Source: Daphnia pulex (lineage: Eukaryota > Arthropoda > Branchiopoda > Diplostraca > Daphniidae). From it: DNA of 64,000 nucleotides. The stretch covers positions 11,546,001-11,610,000 of the forward strand of contig NC_060019.1 of the NCBI RefSeq assembly GCF_021134715.1, in the 5' to 3' direction. This document shows positions 34,701-49,557 of this stretch, piece by piece (within the stretch, counting starts at the first letter, position 1; every line of letters begins with the position of its first letter). The position numbers were made by a program, and so were the translations under genes. A model generated the notes under the pieces. The model saw only the letters and a program-made list of their open reading frames with translations, was not told the origin of the DNA and did not search any database.

Positions 34701-37700
34701 ACAAAGTCGGTATTTTCCTTGTAGGCCTATATACGCGCGCAGCCGCGCAGCCCTATGATTAGCTTATACGCTCGTCGATAAAAAAATGTATACCGCATTC
34801 TATCTTTAAGCCTCTCTCTATACACATACGAGCCAAATATCTAAATACCTTAAAGAGATATGAATCTCATCAGTCCCGAATGGTCAGCGATATTAATTAA
34901 AAATTTCTCAAGGCTCTCAGGGCTTTACTATACTATACTATTGGCCTAACGTACTATACAAGGGGAGGTGGTTTTAGGGTGTAACTGGGTTCATATTGAA
35001 AACGCATCAAAATGTACTTTTCGGATTAGTTTTTCATTCCCTTTTTTTCGAGAATGGGAGGAAAAAGATCGGGAAGAACTTGGGGATATATACGTATATA
35101 GGGGCTGGGAGGGGGGGGGGTTAGAGTTCAGTCGAGCGAAAGAAACACTTTTGACTGGGAACCCATCAACGTCGCTGAGTAGTGGGTGGAGCCGAAAGAT
35201 GGGTGGGTGGGTATATGGAAGGCTATATGTCGGAGACATTGTAGGATAAAGAACGAGTGCTGGCGGTGCTGGTGTTGTGCGCTCGGCTGGATCCATGCGG
35301 AGGAGGACGGGGAGTCAAGTGGAGGAGGATACAGTTACTGCTGTCATTAGTGTTTCAATTAAGCAGCACTTGACGTCGGCAACGGCTTAAACTTTTTCTT
35401 TCTCGGCTGTCGCAACGGCGGCGGCGGCAGTTTTCCTTTTCTTTTTTTTTTCTTTTTTTTTAACCAAGAAACATTTCAAAAGGAAATTCACTATACGAAA
35501 TAGGAAACCGTGGAGAGGGGGGAGGAGGGAAAAATACAAATTTACTGTATGATGTGTGCTTCGAGCTATATAGCTAGCGAGAGTAGACACCAAACTCCAT
35601 TCCTTCATTCTAATTGGAAGGTGACAGCCGCCGATTGTTTTGGACTGCAAGGTGGCTCGTCGCTATTATGGCTACAACTTTTGGCTCACAAATAAACCCT
35701 ATACGACTGACTCTTCATCTAAAAATCGTATTGTATAGCCTAGTGCGTCATATAATATTATAATGTAATAATAGCCCATCGGGCTAGAATTTAACGAGTT
35801 GTTGAAAGTTTTCAGAAATAGTCGGGGTCCTGAAAGACAAGCGATCTCACTAATCACATGATTCCGAAGATATCGTTATGATATAATTTTTATAGATTAT
35901 ATTAATAACCCACAATTAATGAATTGAGTTTTGTTATTGAAGATTCCGGGGTGAATGGAAATCAATTCCCTCAAAGATTCATATCGGTATTTTGAGGGGG
36001 ATTGATATGCACACTGCCAGAAATTAAATTTGGAATTATTTTGGTTTTTGAAGTTTAGATTTTAGACTCTTTGTATTGATTGTGTGTAGATGTAGGCTAA
36101 AATGACTGACTTGGAATGTCTTTTATATGTAAACTGGTGGTTCTGCTGATGTGCGTCCGCTCGCACAGTCCGCAGCCAAACGAATAAAAGGATTGCGATA
36201 GGACAAGCACACATACGAAAACCTAGAATAGAGATAAAACGAAGCTGAGTAGAATTAGAAACGTTTGTTTAATATTTGATTTTAGCTATAGCTCGAAAAA
36301 ATCCGGCGCAACCTTTTTGTGTTAAAGTTGTGGTTGGCTTGTTTGTTTGCTCCGTTCTGTTGTGTGCGTTGTGTGTGTGTTTGAAGAAAATATATTTAGA
36401 CTGGTTTGTCTCGTGCTTATTTCCATCTGTTATTTCTTCTTTCTCTCATTTTTCTTCTCCGCTGTTTAGTTATTGCTTCATCAGCCTATTTATTGATCTT
36501 CGAGATTCTGTTTTTGTTTTTTCTTTCTTTTGTTTGTGCGTCCGTCATTCGCGTGTGGTCGTCCCTCGTGTTTTGACTTTCACTCCTGTATCATTGGAAA
36601 ACGTTTGTATACTTGCCAAGTAGATTATATACATGGCCGGGGCGGAGGGGACGACGACGTGATGCCTTTGCGTTCGCCCTGGTGTTGACACGACACCAAC
36701 AACTCGTTCGCGGGTTGTATAGGATCTCACTCACTCGTCGGCCGACTCCAGCAGTGGAACTCCCAGCACTCGTGCTCTGAATAAGCCGACCAGCTATCCT
36801 ATATATTAGCAAGAGTGGAAAGGAAAAAAACAAAACATGATAGATAGTAGACAGACACTGCTTGCTGCCTTTTTTAATATTTGGCCTCTCGATCAAGCGC
36901 TAATAGATTTCGAGTGCCTGCGCCATCAGTCGCACATTTTTCGGTCCTTTCCAGTTTCGTGCGCTGCATGTTGGCCATGTTTTCGAGTCCAAATCCGTTG
37001 TAAACCCCGGACTTATTTATTTCGACATCAGCTATATCCTATGTATATAAGATTATATAGGTTACTGCATTTGTATAGACCACGACGTATATTTCCACAC
37101 GGAGGTATCAATAACGCGGCATCATAACACGACCTCCTTGTCGTCCTGCACGCGCGGGGATGTTCATATTAATAGTGAGAGGGCAGCAGACAGTGTTTGT
37201 ATATATTAGACTGAGAGCTAATGAAAGACGTTTAACAGAACACACATATTGCACAAACAGCTTCCAAGTATCAAATCGAGAGCCCACCGAAGACGACAAA
37301 TATTCACAGGCGATATAATAGTGTACATACCGTACGCTGTCCTAAAGGGTATACGACGAACGGAACCAGTAAATAAAAAAAGAAAAGTTGGTTGAGAAAA
37401 GCAAGTTCGTGGGAAGAGATAGGAGTGAATACAAAAATACGCCGGTAAACGGCGACCAAAGAAAAGAAAAGAAAAAGTCAATGATTTGCTTTGCTAGAAA
37501 AAAAAAATAAATCAGGCAAAAAAAATGAATAATAAAAGGATGCCGCCAGGTCGTCCCACCTGGCCTAACTGCTGTCTCGTCTCTGTGTGTCGCGCTTTGC
37601 TAACTGGCCCCGTCGCGGTCGTGAGGAACTAAGCATTTGATGATTTTCCTTTTAACAGGGATCTTCCATTATTTCCTTTTTTCTATACACACCATCACCA

Positions 37701-38989
37701 TACACCGTGGCCGAATCCAAATTGTACATGCATATATACAGCCTACTGTATATGAACACCATGAAACGAAAGAGGACGAAAGAAAAAGGTCGGGGATTTC
37801 TTCCTTTTTTTTATTATCATTTTACTTTGATTTTCCGCCTGTTCCTGCCAAATTTTCTACGACTCATCAAACCGTCTTTCCTCGCTTTTTTCTTTCTTTC
37901 TTCTCCACTAAACATATTAGTAGCCTATATAGCCTCTACATCCTCCTCCCACTCTTTTTTTTTCGTAGCGGACCCAAAGACTGCTGCTGGGATCCTCAAA
38001 CGATTGAAACGAGGTATATAGCCTGGGAGAGAGACTGCCAAAAGCTCGGCTTAAAAGGTACATGTATAGGAGAGGCTAACTACTACTATATACGTGCAGT
38101 CCAGCACTGGTCCAGGGTCTTATAGGGCGAAGGGGGCTGGAAGAAATGTCTCCTATGAACTTCACGGTTAGCAAAGTTAACGACATGCCTAAAAACTTTT
38201 TTCTTTTTTTTTCTATAATGTCCGGCATGGTTAAACGAGCGAAATTCGTTTTACACTACATTTTCATTTTCCCCTCTGAGTTTTTCCTTTTTTTTTTTTT
38301 TTTTTTGTTTCTTTTTACCTTCCCCCTCCTGTTTTTGTAAATATTTCAATTTGATTTTTCCAAACCGTCTCCTCATATTTTCTCATTTCCCAAAAAATTA
38401 CGGACGGTTTCGACTAATATTACAAAGTTTCCTCCCCATATCACGGGTGCGGGTTGTTGGGTTGCTGGGAAGGTAAACAGATATACAAGGCCCATTCTAT
38501 ATATATTATATAAGTCGAGGTCTATACGCGCTGGGGCCGCTGCGAGAAACCGTGCCGGGTTTTTATTATTATTATGATGATGATGATGATTTTTTTTTTC
38601 TTTCTTAAAAAAAAATCTTGCAAAGGCACTACTTGATAGAGCCTGTGTAAAATGGCTACACGGTGATGCGATTATGTACGGCCCGAAACGGTAAACGTCT
38701 TGTAATAAAATGTTCAACAAGTTCATTTCATTCAGAAATATATATAGAGTCCGATCTTTGCTGGCGGAAAGAGTCGGTCCCTTTCTTGGCAATCTCCATA
38801 TAGGAGCATATATGTGTGTGTATAGCTTTCATGGCCGCTGCTGGCCTATGCTGAAGGAAAAGCAACTCGGACTCTCTATATATTAACGGTGCGGAAATGT
38901 GGATTCTTTTCTATATATCCATGTCGTCTCTCTCGGCTGTCTCCGTCTCAAAAAAAACACGCGTCTATAACCACTTGCCGCCTTCCTTC
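31748..38989. other. Non-coding stretch, left part of the desert
   Basis: No coding exon was recognised in 7.2 kb. The sequence is rich in homopolymer runs, GA/CT tracts and the words ctatata, tatagg and aggccta. Open frames here are low in complexity. A single GCTTTGATC match lies at 34484-34492. Confidence 0.5.
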
Positions 38990-38997
38990 CTTTTGGC

Positions 38998-39493
38998 TAG
39001 TGTTGTTCCGTTGTGCTTTTTTGGATTCGTTATCGTTATCGTTAATCGTTATTTTTTCAATTTTTCATTCGTTTCGTTCTTCGTTTCGTTAATTTAAACG
39101 TGTCGCATTTTTCTCTTTTTGCGACCCGTTATCGTTTACCTTACAATTTTTTTTTTCTAATGAAGTAATGAATAGGCCTGTTAGGCCAAATGATGTAGCG
39201 AAAATAATGACCTAATTCCTCGCTAGGGGATCGCTAAGCCGCTAGTAGGTGGTCATCCCAAAATTGAAAATTCCAAATTTTGAGGGAAAAAAAAGTTCCC
39301 CCGGTGGTCAAAAAATTTGAAATCTCTACGGTTTTGATACGAAAAATTTAGCAAGAAATTAACGAAAACAACGAAAAAAACAGGCATTTCGTTATCGTTA
39401 ACGAAAAAAACGAGCATTTTCCAAAAAAGTCGATAACGAGGCTCGTTAATACGTTATTTTCGTTGTCGTTATTTAAACGAGAACAACACTACT
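38998..39493. mobile_element. hAT-like non-autonomous transposon (MITE), 496 bp
   Basis: The element is bounded by an 11 bp perfect terminal inverted repeat, tagtgttgttc at 38998-39008 and gaacaacacta at 39483-39493. It is flanked by an 8 bp target duplication, cttttggc, at 38990-38997 and 39494-39501. An 8 bp duplication and a TAGTGTTG-type terminus are typical of the hAT superfamily. The inside has no transposase frame and is built of imperfect, partly inverted cgttatcgtta and aacgaaaaa words, so it must be moved in trans. Confidence 0.85.
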
Positions 39494-42400
39494 TTTGGCT
39501 CTTGTGCTGGGACAGCGGGCTTCAGCTGGCTGAGGAATGCAACAGCATGTCGTGTGTTATATGGGTCTCCCAGCACAACCCATCACAAAGTTTCCATCCG
39601 TTCGAATAGTATACTACAGTATATAGAAAGCGTTTTTCTTTTCTTTCTTTCTTTCGACTAGCATCTCCTCCTTTTTCGCCCTTCTCTCATTCCCAGCATG
39701 CTACGATCTTAATCTGTACAACAGGGCAATTCTTTTTCGACTTTTCTCTACCGTCAAGAATATTTCTCGACTACTATTGATTGTGTAGACGCAGAGAGAG
39801 TCCTATGTAGAATACGGTAGAATATCTGTCCGAGAATGTGGGAGAGTTGGACCGCGCTGCTGGTCGTGGCCGCCGGTCGCCCTGCTGGCTGCTGACAAGA
39901 TGTTTGGATATATTTTTTGCTGGGCGTACATAGTATATGTTGTGTTGTCTGGCATATCCCCGTGGTTATTTTATTTTATTTTTTGAACCATTTTTTCCCA
40001 AAAGTGCTGCTGTTGTTGCCTATATTAAATAGCGTCGGCGGCTTGGCGTATGTACAGTACACTTAATACTTTTTGGGGGTTTTGTCGGTTTTGGACTCCC
40101 CCCACCGCGTATAGTTTGTACGTGAATGTGGGCAGGGCGTGCTTATTACAAGATACGGCTGTGACACAAACCGACGGCCCCGTGTATGGCTGTGTGTCGG
40201 CCACAACAGCAGAGGGAAGTCGGTCGTTTGTGAATTGCCTTTTGGCTGCTGCTGTTGCTGCTGCTCCTCCGTGTAGCGTATAATAGTTGCGCCTCTTCCA
40301 TTCGACTCTGCTGCTGCTGCTGCTGCTCCACACTCTGCTGGATATTATATAGAGAAGCCGGCACTGCTGCTGTTATATGTCTGACGGCCTGCCGCCTGCC
40401 TTCCTGCCTGCCTGCCTTCTGAATTAATGCCTTACTTCCGGCGCCAAATTGAAATAATGAACGAGTTCACATTTCTGTTTCCGGCAGTCGGCGCAACACA
40501 AGTCTCTTGATAACTAGTAGACTTTTTACTTTTTAATGAACATCAGAATTACTAAGATACGTAGGCTATAGGCCTGGACTCTTAACAAACAAGAAACTCA
40601 ACTCTCAATTCTCTCTTTCCTATTTCTATAATTAAACCTTTGTGTATAAAACTTTTAAACATTTTATACTCAAGAAACTTATCCAATACTAAAACGAATC
40701 TCCCGTGAAATTATGAATTGATAGAGAATTAAATCGTAATAAGATAAAAATAGTAAAACGATTAATATTTTTACGGAAGCGATTCAAGTCGATTTCACTG
40801 ACCTGGAATAGTGGCTGGATTGGCCTGAATGTATATAAGCGATCTACTAAAAAAAACGGCTGCATGCCAGCTTGTATAAATAATCTCATCTAAAGTTTCA
40901 ATCACTTCTCGTGTTTGGCTCTAGCTTTCCCGCTCTGCGTGTCCAATTTCATGTATACACATACAAACGTATATTAACAGCATTGTTCGTTTTTTAAAAT
41001 GATCTTTGGAATGTCCGAACGGACATCAGGAAATACCTGTATACGGACTATAGATAATTAAATATAGATATACCAGCAGAAGGACGGCCCAAGCTTCAAA
41101 ATACATGTACACACAGCAGTATATACACAGACACACATCAAGTCTAAAAGGTCATGTGTGTACAGAGAGGAGCCAGCCAGAAGGAGAAGATTTTTAGGAG
41201 TATAGTATATGCCAGCGGGGGTCCCCTGCCCAGCAGTCGTTCCGAGAGTTCCAAAACGTCCCATCCGTTCATCGGTGTGGACCAGTCACACAGGCCGGCA
41301 TCAGCCCAGTGTCCATATCTTTTTCTCCGTCTCTCTCTCTCTCGTCTCTTCTCTTGTCTTGTCTTTGACATCGAACTGTAGATATTTGTCGGCATTTTTA
41401 ACGACAAGAATAATGTATGGGCTACACATTCAGCGCGGGCGAGTGCTGCCCACCAGCATCTAACCTTTGTGGTGGACGATAGAATTTCTCTTTCTTTCCC
41501 GTCCATTGTTTGTTTTTATTTTTATTTGATTTTCTTTTCTTTTTTTTGTCCATTCTTTTATCTATTTTGTCTGTTTTTTTCCCCCGTTCTCTGTGTGTTA
41601 CCCTTGTAGTATAGTACACACAGCCGCCGTGGAGCGAAGAGTATACACATAAGAGGAGGAAGAAGGCAAAATTGATATATGTCATCTTCTCTTTGTATAC
41701 ACACAGATCTACTCTAGAGTTGTACATATAGTCTATCTATAAAACGGAAGACCGACAAGAGTCTCCAGACAAGAGCGCTAGCAGCTAGCTCTCTCACATA
41801 TTTGTTATGCGGTGTGTGTATTATAAGCGCTGTTGTTTCATCTGATCTTCTTCGCCCCGCGTTTAACATACGGTACCTACAAAATGTGTATTTCTTTCAA
41901 ATATTTTACAACCCCTTTTTTTCTTTCTTGCTATAGATATTCCTGTTTCCTAGGGCTGCGGTGGTGGTTTATAGATCGAAATCTCTTCAGCTGCGGCTTT
42001 CGAATATCTTTTTTTTTAAGTTGGTGATTATTATTCATGGATCTGTAGTCAAGATCTTATATATGAAGAGCGACGCATCAGGTTGGCGTTCACGCCGGAT
42101 ACCTATCGAAAACTGAATTTCTAAAACTTTACCAGTCGGCTGCCCATATGTATACACTCTCCATCCAGCTGCGCTGTTTCCCACTTGTGAATCCAGCGGA
42201 ATCCTGAGAGTACAGTCAGACCAGCACCTTGCTAGAGGGGGGTGGTGCATGGCAGCAGACGCCAAAAACACAGCCCGGAAACTAATATAATATGAAAAAG
42301 AATTTGCATTCACCATATTCAGCCATTCGGCTTTGAGGATAAACCCCGGATATAACTAATTGAGTATTGCGGATATGCCGCCGCTACTGTTGCTGCACTT

Positions 42401-45400
42401 AAAGCTGTACCGCTTATTTGGATTCGACTGTTGACTTTGAGATTTGGTTGAGACTTGCTGAGAGAGCGACGGAGATATCATTAGATACATCTGGTTATAG
42501 AAACATTACTACAGCGGCAATGAGCCGATATTCTATATAGCTGATGGGCTTATATTATTTTCAATGACATTCGACCACCCCAGCGCAGTATCCATATTGC
42601 GACTGTTGGCGCAACGTGCACTCATCGCAAGAGTTCAAATCGACTATCCAGTTAGAGCGGACGAATTACGAATGAGCGCGGGCTCTTTGGTGAAATACGT
42701 GCATCACCAACTTGGTTGCCCGCATCATGTCGGATTTCACGTGGATTTTATGGACGCGCTCGCTCTCGACCGGTGCTGCAACATCGGAGCTTTTCCCGTA
42801 TCTCGTGACTGTTTCACAGCAGGTGACCGCAGCAGCCTATTGCATAATTCCACCAATATTTATGTATCTTCAATTTTTTTTTTTTAGAAATAGCAAATAA
42901 TTAAACATTTTTTATTTTTAAATTAATGCCAATTTGAAAGTAAATCATGTGCTTCTTTTAAAGAACAAAAAAAAAGTTACACATATCATATAAAACAATT
43001 CTTTTGCCCCAGACGGCATCGCATTCCTTGGCATTATTAGTGAAACTCGAATTTCTCTGTGTGCATAGGCTGTATGGAAGTATATACAGCAGCTATAATG
43101 AAGCCTGCGCCTTATTATCATCGTTGTAAACATCCGGGACGTCAATTGATGAACTACATTTTCGACTATAGGACGTAGAGAGATATATATAGACGGGGTC
43201 TAGGCCGGTCTATAGGCCATATAAGCTGCACTGTCTCTGCATTTCTATAGTATATCTATGTATAAACACTTGAACAGCCTAATAGACGTATAGTGCATGT
43301 ACTATAGGCTTTATGATGGGTGTTATTGGTTCTGCAGTGATTGGCAGAGATTGCAACCCAGGCAGGTCTCGTTGCCTGAATAGGCTGATGGGTGTATATA
43401 CATATAGAGTATATGTGATGGGAAATGACCATGGTGCTGCCCGGAATTTACTGCCCATCGACTATATATAGGCTGGAGTTGCTGGTCTGTTCTGTATCTG
43501 TCGATCAACAGATATTTGTGTCGACCCTATAGATCTCCAGTTTAGTTTACAGTGCATTTATGGAGTATTATTGCTAGTCAGTCAGTCCGTCTGTCCTTCA
43601 TGCGTCCCAACATCTAATAACTGCTGGGGATAGTCCTCAGGTTGATGTGCACAGCTGGGCAATCTGTATAGGTCTCTATGGGAGAGCTGCCGCCGGACCC
43701 GATAGTCTATAATCCCATAACTTTAGCGTTTTTCTCTAAGTGTATAGGCCTGTGTGTAGTCCAAATAACAACGGCGTCCAGCAGCGCTGGCAAAGAATTG
43801 AAAGAAGAAGAAGAAAATGAAAATAAGAAAGAATGGACGGCCAGAGTCTTGTATTCTATACGTGGAGAGAGCGAAGGCCTGTGCTGGCCCGCCATCATTT
43901 GTGTATATGTACGTGCTGTGTACGTCCGTTTGCCGCCAACTCCTGGGCTGTGCTGCTCCTGCTGCTGGCCGAGTCGCCCTTGCAGAAGGCCCGCCGACAG
44001 GCTCCGCTCCTTAAATAAATAATGCCCGGCTATATAGGCGCACAAACCACAAAACGTGGGACCCCCTGCCGATGCTGAGACGGAGCCGACACAGCGTCAG
44101 GCATCCATTGCGGCGCGCGCAACCGACCGACCCGAGACTCGGCGCGGCCGCTCTAAACTAAACCCCCTCCCCTCCCCCTAAAGAAAAAACACAACATATG
44201 AACGTTCAGCACAACATAACAAGAAAAGAGAAAACGAATATTATATATGTACGTGTCGGACGAGAAAACGGTTAAAGAAAAAACATTTTTCCTTTGAGTC
44301 AAAGCGCAAAATCCAGACAAGACCAAACGCAATCGACGATACAAATTTTGAAATGAGAATTTCCCGCGCCAAACAGCCCGGAAGATGTTATAGTTCGTAC
44401 GTATTATCGTCTTTTAATTTCGACCTGGTTTTTATACTTTTGTCGTCAAAAAGTTGGTATTCCAGTTTATTTGTCTAATAGTGTTCATTTGAATCAACTT
44501 ATATACGTACAATCTAGTCACCGGATATTTAATTTCCCAATCGACACGGCGTTTAATTTAAATATTTTGCTGGACATCCGCCATGCCAATCAATGGATTA
44601 TACACACGGAATTGAACCGAAACTAATCCCATAACTTACAATTTATTTATCGGCTATAAGTCTTCGGTTAGATCATCTCGTGAGGGGGGAATAAACGCAC
44701 GAAGAGAGTCGGCTCGTAAAGTAGAGTGTAATAGGCCCTCGACTATAGTATATACACACAAAGCAGTGCACACAATCGCACCACCGTGTAATATTAATAG
44801 ATTCAACACACACACACACAACACAGCAGCACAGCACTATACACCACCACCACCGCGGTAGCCTATATATATGAGATATATAAAGGAAGCGCGAGGTAAC
44901 ATCTAGGTCATAGGTTGTGAGGTGAGCGGTAGCAAACTATGGCGAGCACACAATGTGTGCTTAAGGAGAGAGACAAACACAACAGCAGGAGAGAGAGATT
45001 TTATTTTTAATAGAAAATATGCTGAGGATAGAAGAAAAAAGAATTTCACTCCGGTGCTGTGGGTGGGTGGGTGCTGTGGGGGTTCATCCATTGTTTTCTC
45101 CATTAGGTGCTGAAGATGAGAGCTATAGAAAAAGGGTGGCATATAAACGAGGGCTTTTGTACACACACATACAGACATCCTATACATCGAGCAACACACA
45201 TACACACACAGCGTCAATAGACCATCTTATAGCCTTACATCGGTAAGAGAAGATGAAGAAGGAGGTCCCCTGGAAGAAGAAGAAGAAGAAGAAGAAAAAA
45301 GAGGTGATGAGGTTATATAGTTATAGACTGAATAATGGGTTCCTGGCGGTTTCTCTCTCTCTCTTCTCTAGCTCCCTCTCGCTTGCTCCTATTGTTTGCT

Positions 45401-48400
45401 CAATGCTCATTGAACTACTGCTGAGATGATAAATATAATCATAAAAAGACGAGAGAGAAAAAGAGAGAGAGAGAGAATAATCTAACGCTCAGCGGGCTGC
45501 TGTGCTTGGCTCCTGAGACTGCGCAAAGAACAAATCGAGAAAATAAGGAGCCCAGCACACACACATACATAAAGGAGGAGTTCCACCGTACATACACATT
45601 GTATAGGAGGGGTAAGAAAAAAAGGGTGTGGGGGGGGGTGGATAGATATAATATAAGGCGGTATATGGTAAAAAGGATCAAGTGAAGTAGTAATAGCAAT
45701 GGTAATAGTGGTAGTAGTAGCACCTGGTCACAACCTTTAGTCGATGTGTATTTTCTTGTCTTTTTTCTTCTTCTTCTTTTTCTTCTTCTTCTTTTCATTC
45801 GATTTCTGAGCCCACCCTTTTAGGATCGGCTTCCAGAAAAATGTCCGATGTCTATAGATATATATACACCGCCACCGCCCAACTTTCCACTTCTTCTTTT
45901 CTTCTCTGGCTGGCCCTCATCTTTAGATATGATATAGGATTGGTGCTGCTGGCGGATGCGCGGCATCATCGGCGGAGCACCACAGGCGGAGCACCACCAC
46001 CACCAATGCAGCCATATAGCTGTGTATGACTGTCGAGGAACGGTGTCGGCGGATTTTTTCACTTTTTTTGAATAGCCCGGGTTTTTGTGTCTATGCTCCT
46101 CCGCCCTTTTATGTACACTTTTTTCTCTCTTTTTTTTTTTTTTTAATTTTCTCTTTTTCTATAGAACCTGAGAGAGCTCGAGAGAGAAGCGGGTGGGTGT
46201 AGAGTGCGTATACCAGACTGTGAGAGATGTGTACTTCTTCAGTTTCCAATCCTATATACTATACACACCGCAAAAGGGGCAGCAGCTATAGCAGCCAGCA
46301 GCAGCTAGGATCAAGACATAGAGAAAATAAGAGAGCCACACAGCCGAGAGAGAAATGGGCTTTTTGAATAGGAATAAGAAGGTGAGTGACAGCTATTGGA
46401 TCTCTAGACCCTGGTCGCGGTCCCACCTCCGGCCGCCTCTCTCTCTCTCTACTCCAACTCAGTCGGCCAGCCCAAGAGTTCCTCTTTATGGAAACAAGAA
46501 AAATAAAAGGCCAAAGGAAACCGATTTCTAAAGAGCCTTTAAAGGGCGCAAGGGGGGGGGGGCGATTTTTTTTCTTCTTCTTTTTCTTTTCAGGCCCGAG
46601 TTGTATACACATTTTCCGGGGCTGCGCCATTTCAGTTAAGAGCAGGAAAGAAGAAAAAGAGAAGGGGGGAGGATTGCTGGGGCAGCCAAAAAAAAAGGAA
46701 AAAGCGAACCCGCCTCAATCTCTCTCTCTCTTGTCTCCATTTCTTTGAGTGAGAAAATGAAAAGCGAGAGAGAGAGAGAGAAGGTCGTAATTCGAAAAAA
46801 GAAAAAATAAGAAAAGAGAAGAAGAAAAATCACGACCTGGGCTGGCTCACTGGCTGGCTGGCTGCTGTATAGCTATCTACTAAACACGGCGGCAAAAAGG
46901 CAAGTGCCAGTATATTATAGACGTACATACGGATTTGTCGGCCAAACTTTGAATGATGATGATGGACTGGGCGATGATTTCATACGATTACATGATTAGC
47001 CCGCGAGCCTTTCAGATTGGTATACTTATCATTTTCTTTTCAGATTCTTTTTGGGTTTGGTTTGGATTTTTTTTCCTACTTCTCTCGTTTCTCCTGTTGG
47101 CGTCCAGGGTCACCCTGGACTTTTGACCAAAAATAATGTAAGACGCCATTCAAACCGTCTATACCATGTTATAGCGCACTTGTGCGGTGTATTAGACGTT
47201 TCCAAACGACGCACGCAAACGCATGTTGTTCACTTTTGGGGGTTTTTGGTTTTGTTTTTTATTTCGCGAATGTTGCACAATTATCGGAGAAAAGTCTTGT
47301 CCGTCCTTTTTGCGCTGCTGGATTGCGTCCCATGCGCAACTTGCGTCTCGAATTCAAGAGTAGCGCTGGCCGGCGCTCTTCGCCCCTTTGTCTATTTCTT
47401 ATTTTCTTATATCTCGAATTCCCTCTTCTTCTTCTTCTTCTTCGAGACACAAAAGTAAATGTTGAGGAGGGTTGCATTATTCGCGGCGGGCGGCGCGATG
47501 GATAAATAGGAGACGCCGGCGTATATACACGCGAGAGATGGACGACGACGAATCGTATTAGAGTCTCGCCGATGGATGAATGGATGCCGCGCGCGCGCGA
47601 GCGGGCGACGCCAACGCAATAACAAAAGCCGAGAGCCACGATCAGCAGCAGTAGCAGCCAGCGCAAACCTCTCACGAATTCGCGACATGCAGCAGCCAGC
47701 CAGCGCTATAGCCTGGATGGCCAAAAAATCAGCATTCGACAAATGTGCCAACTGACTGGCCAGCCAGCCAGCCAGGAGGAAACGGACGGACGGGCAAAAG
47801 TGCTGCTGGTGCCCGGCACCGGTCAGTCCAAAAAGAAAAGAAAAATCAAATAACAATGGCGGTGTACTTGATCCGAATAAGAGAGTGCCGTCTGTATTAG
47901 TCTTTGTGTGTATAGCATCGCGCACTGCGTTGTTGTTGGCTATATAAATTGTCTTTTTGGTTGGCTGATAAAATGGTTTTTTTTTTCTTTTCTTTTCTTT
48001 GATACACGGCAGCAGCAGGAGCAGGAGCAGCAGCAGCCAGAATGAACAATAACCCGACCGTTGTTGCCTTTTGTTATCCGGTTCTGTCGCTATCGCTACA
48101 TCCGGCAGAATAAATCCACGCCAAAAAGACAATCCCAATGTCCTTCTAGACTTGTACAGCTGTGTATATACACCGACCGAAAAACTCGACGCTGTCCTAC
48201 AAGCTATCACAGTCGAAATGAAAAGCCCAAAAAAAGAGAATCGATTCCCAAAAAGAATCGGAATAAAATAAAAAAGGAAAAAAGAAAAAAAATCGCGGAG
48301 AATCGGCGAGGTGAGGAAGGATGTCCACCATATACTGTAAGGTATATATTTATAGGAGTCAGCAGTATCATATATATGGAACCACATGTAAAATAGCCTA

Positions 48401-48776
48401 TACACACGCGCATTTATAGTCTACCTGTTGAATAATACCGGCCCGCCATCAGCGCTGCGCTGCGCCGTCGGTCTAAACCGAAAATAGTCAAAACGCCAGG
48501 CACACCGTCTTCTCTCTCTCTCTCTCTCTCCTATATAGTGCGTGGATGCGTTTGTGTGTGTGTGTATAGAGAGAAGAAGAAGAAGAGAATCTATAAAGAA
48601 AAAGGAAAGAAAGAAAAAGAAAAAGAACCAGCGCGTAGAGAGAGAGAGAAGAAAAGAGAATCAAAGAGAAGAGTGTTTCTACGTGCTTTTGCTAGGAGCC
48701 GAAAGGTAAAAGGCAACGCTGATGGGCGGCTTGTTTGTCGACCGACCGCAATCCGCTATTATGTAAACAAGCGGCG

Positions 48777-48785
48777 CCTTTGATC
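48777..48785 (+). promoter_or_regulatory. TCF/LEF-like site CCTTTGATC
   Basis: This exactly matches the SCTTTGATS core recognised by TCF/LEF proteins. It is preceded by GC-rich gcggcg, reminiscent of the helper element used by invertebrate TCF. It lies 14.8 kb upstream of the Notum start codon. Confidence 0.35.
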
Positions 48786-49534
48786 TATCCTACTCCCCTA
48801 CCATTTCTCTCTCTCTCTCTTTCTCTCTTTCTTATTCACTCTCTTCTTTTTCGTCTCCCTTTTTCTTCCGATGCTCTGCTGTGCTCTCTCTCCTATATGC
48901 GCTGCCCGAGCCGGCAGTTGGCTCCGTTCGAACAACACCACCACTCGCCCGTTTCGCTATTTTTCATTGGAAAAAAAACTGCGTAGAGGACAGACAGACG
49001 GGCCTTTACAACGACCGTGCATCTCCTCACGTCTTTTTTTCTTTCTCTATTCTGCCCGGCCATTTTCTTCTCTCCGCGCCTTTGTGTCCATTTGCCCGTC
49101 GTGCTCTATGAATCTTACCGACTCGACTACCTTTGCCAAACTTTGAAACGTTACAACAACAACAACAACAACACCCACATCAGGAAGGGAGAAAGAATGA
49201 TCGCGAATGTCTATCCCATGTCCTTTTCAATTCCCTTTTGGATAACGACCATAGCAGAGAAGGGATAACAGACAGGTCTCGTTTCGGCGACCTGTATTTT
49301 GTATATTACATTCCTATACATCCATGCAGTAGTGGCGCATGTATATATTACAATGTCACAAAAGTTCTTGGTTACAGAGTTTATTGCGATGGTCGGAACA
49401 TCACTCGAAGGGCGAAATGGCGGAAGTCGACCGGAAATTAAAATCATTCCAACCAAAACCGAATCAGATACGGAACAGCCGTCCATCTTAAGATCTCTGC
49501 GTATAGATATATGTATTACATGAGTATATGATTC

Positions 49535-49557
49535 GTGTGTGTGTGTGTGTGTGTGTG
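49535..49557. repeat. GT microsatellite
   Basis: Uninterrupted GT dinucleotides, about 11 copies, in non-coding sequence. Confidence 0.9.

Noticed and set aside
47407-48405. 332-codon minus-strand open frame
   Set aside because: It is made of Leu/Phe/Ser/Arg runs from pyrimidine- and purine-rich repeats, has no domain, and overlaps many similar frames on both strands.
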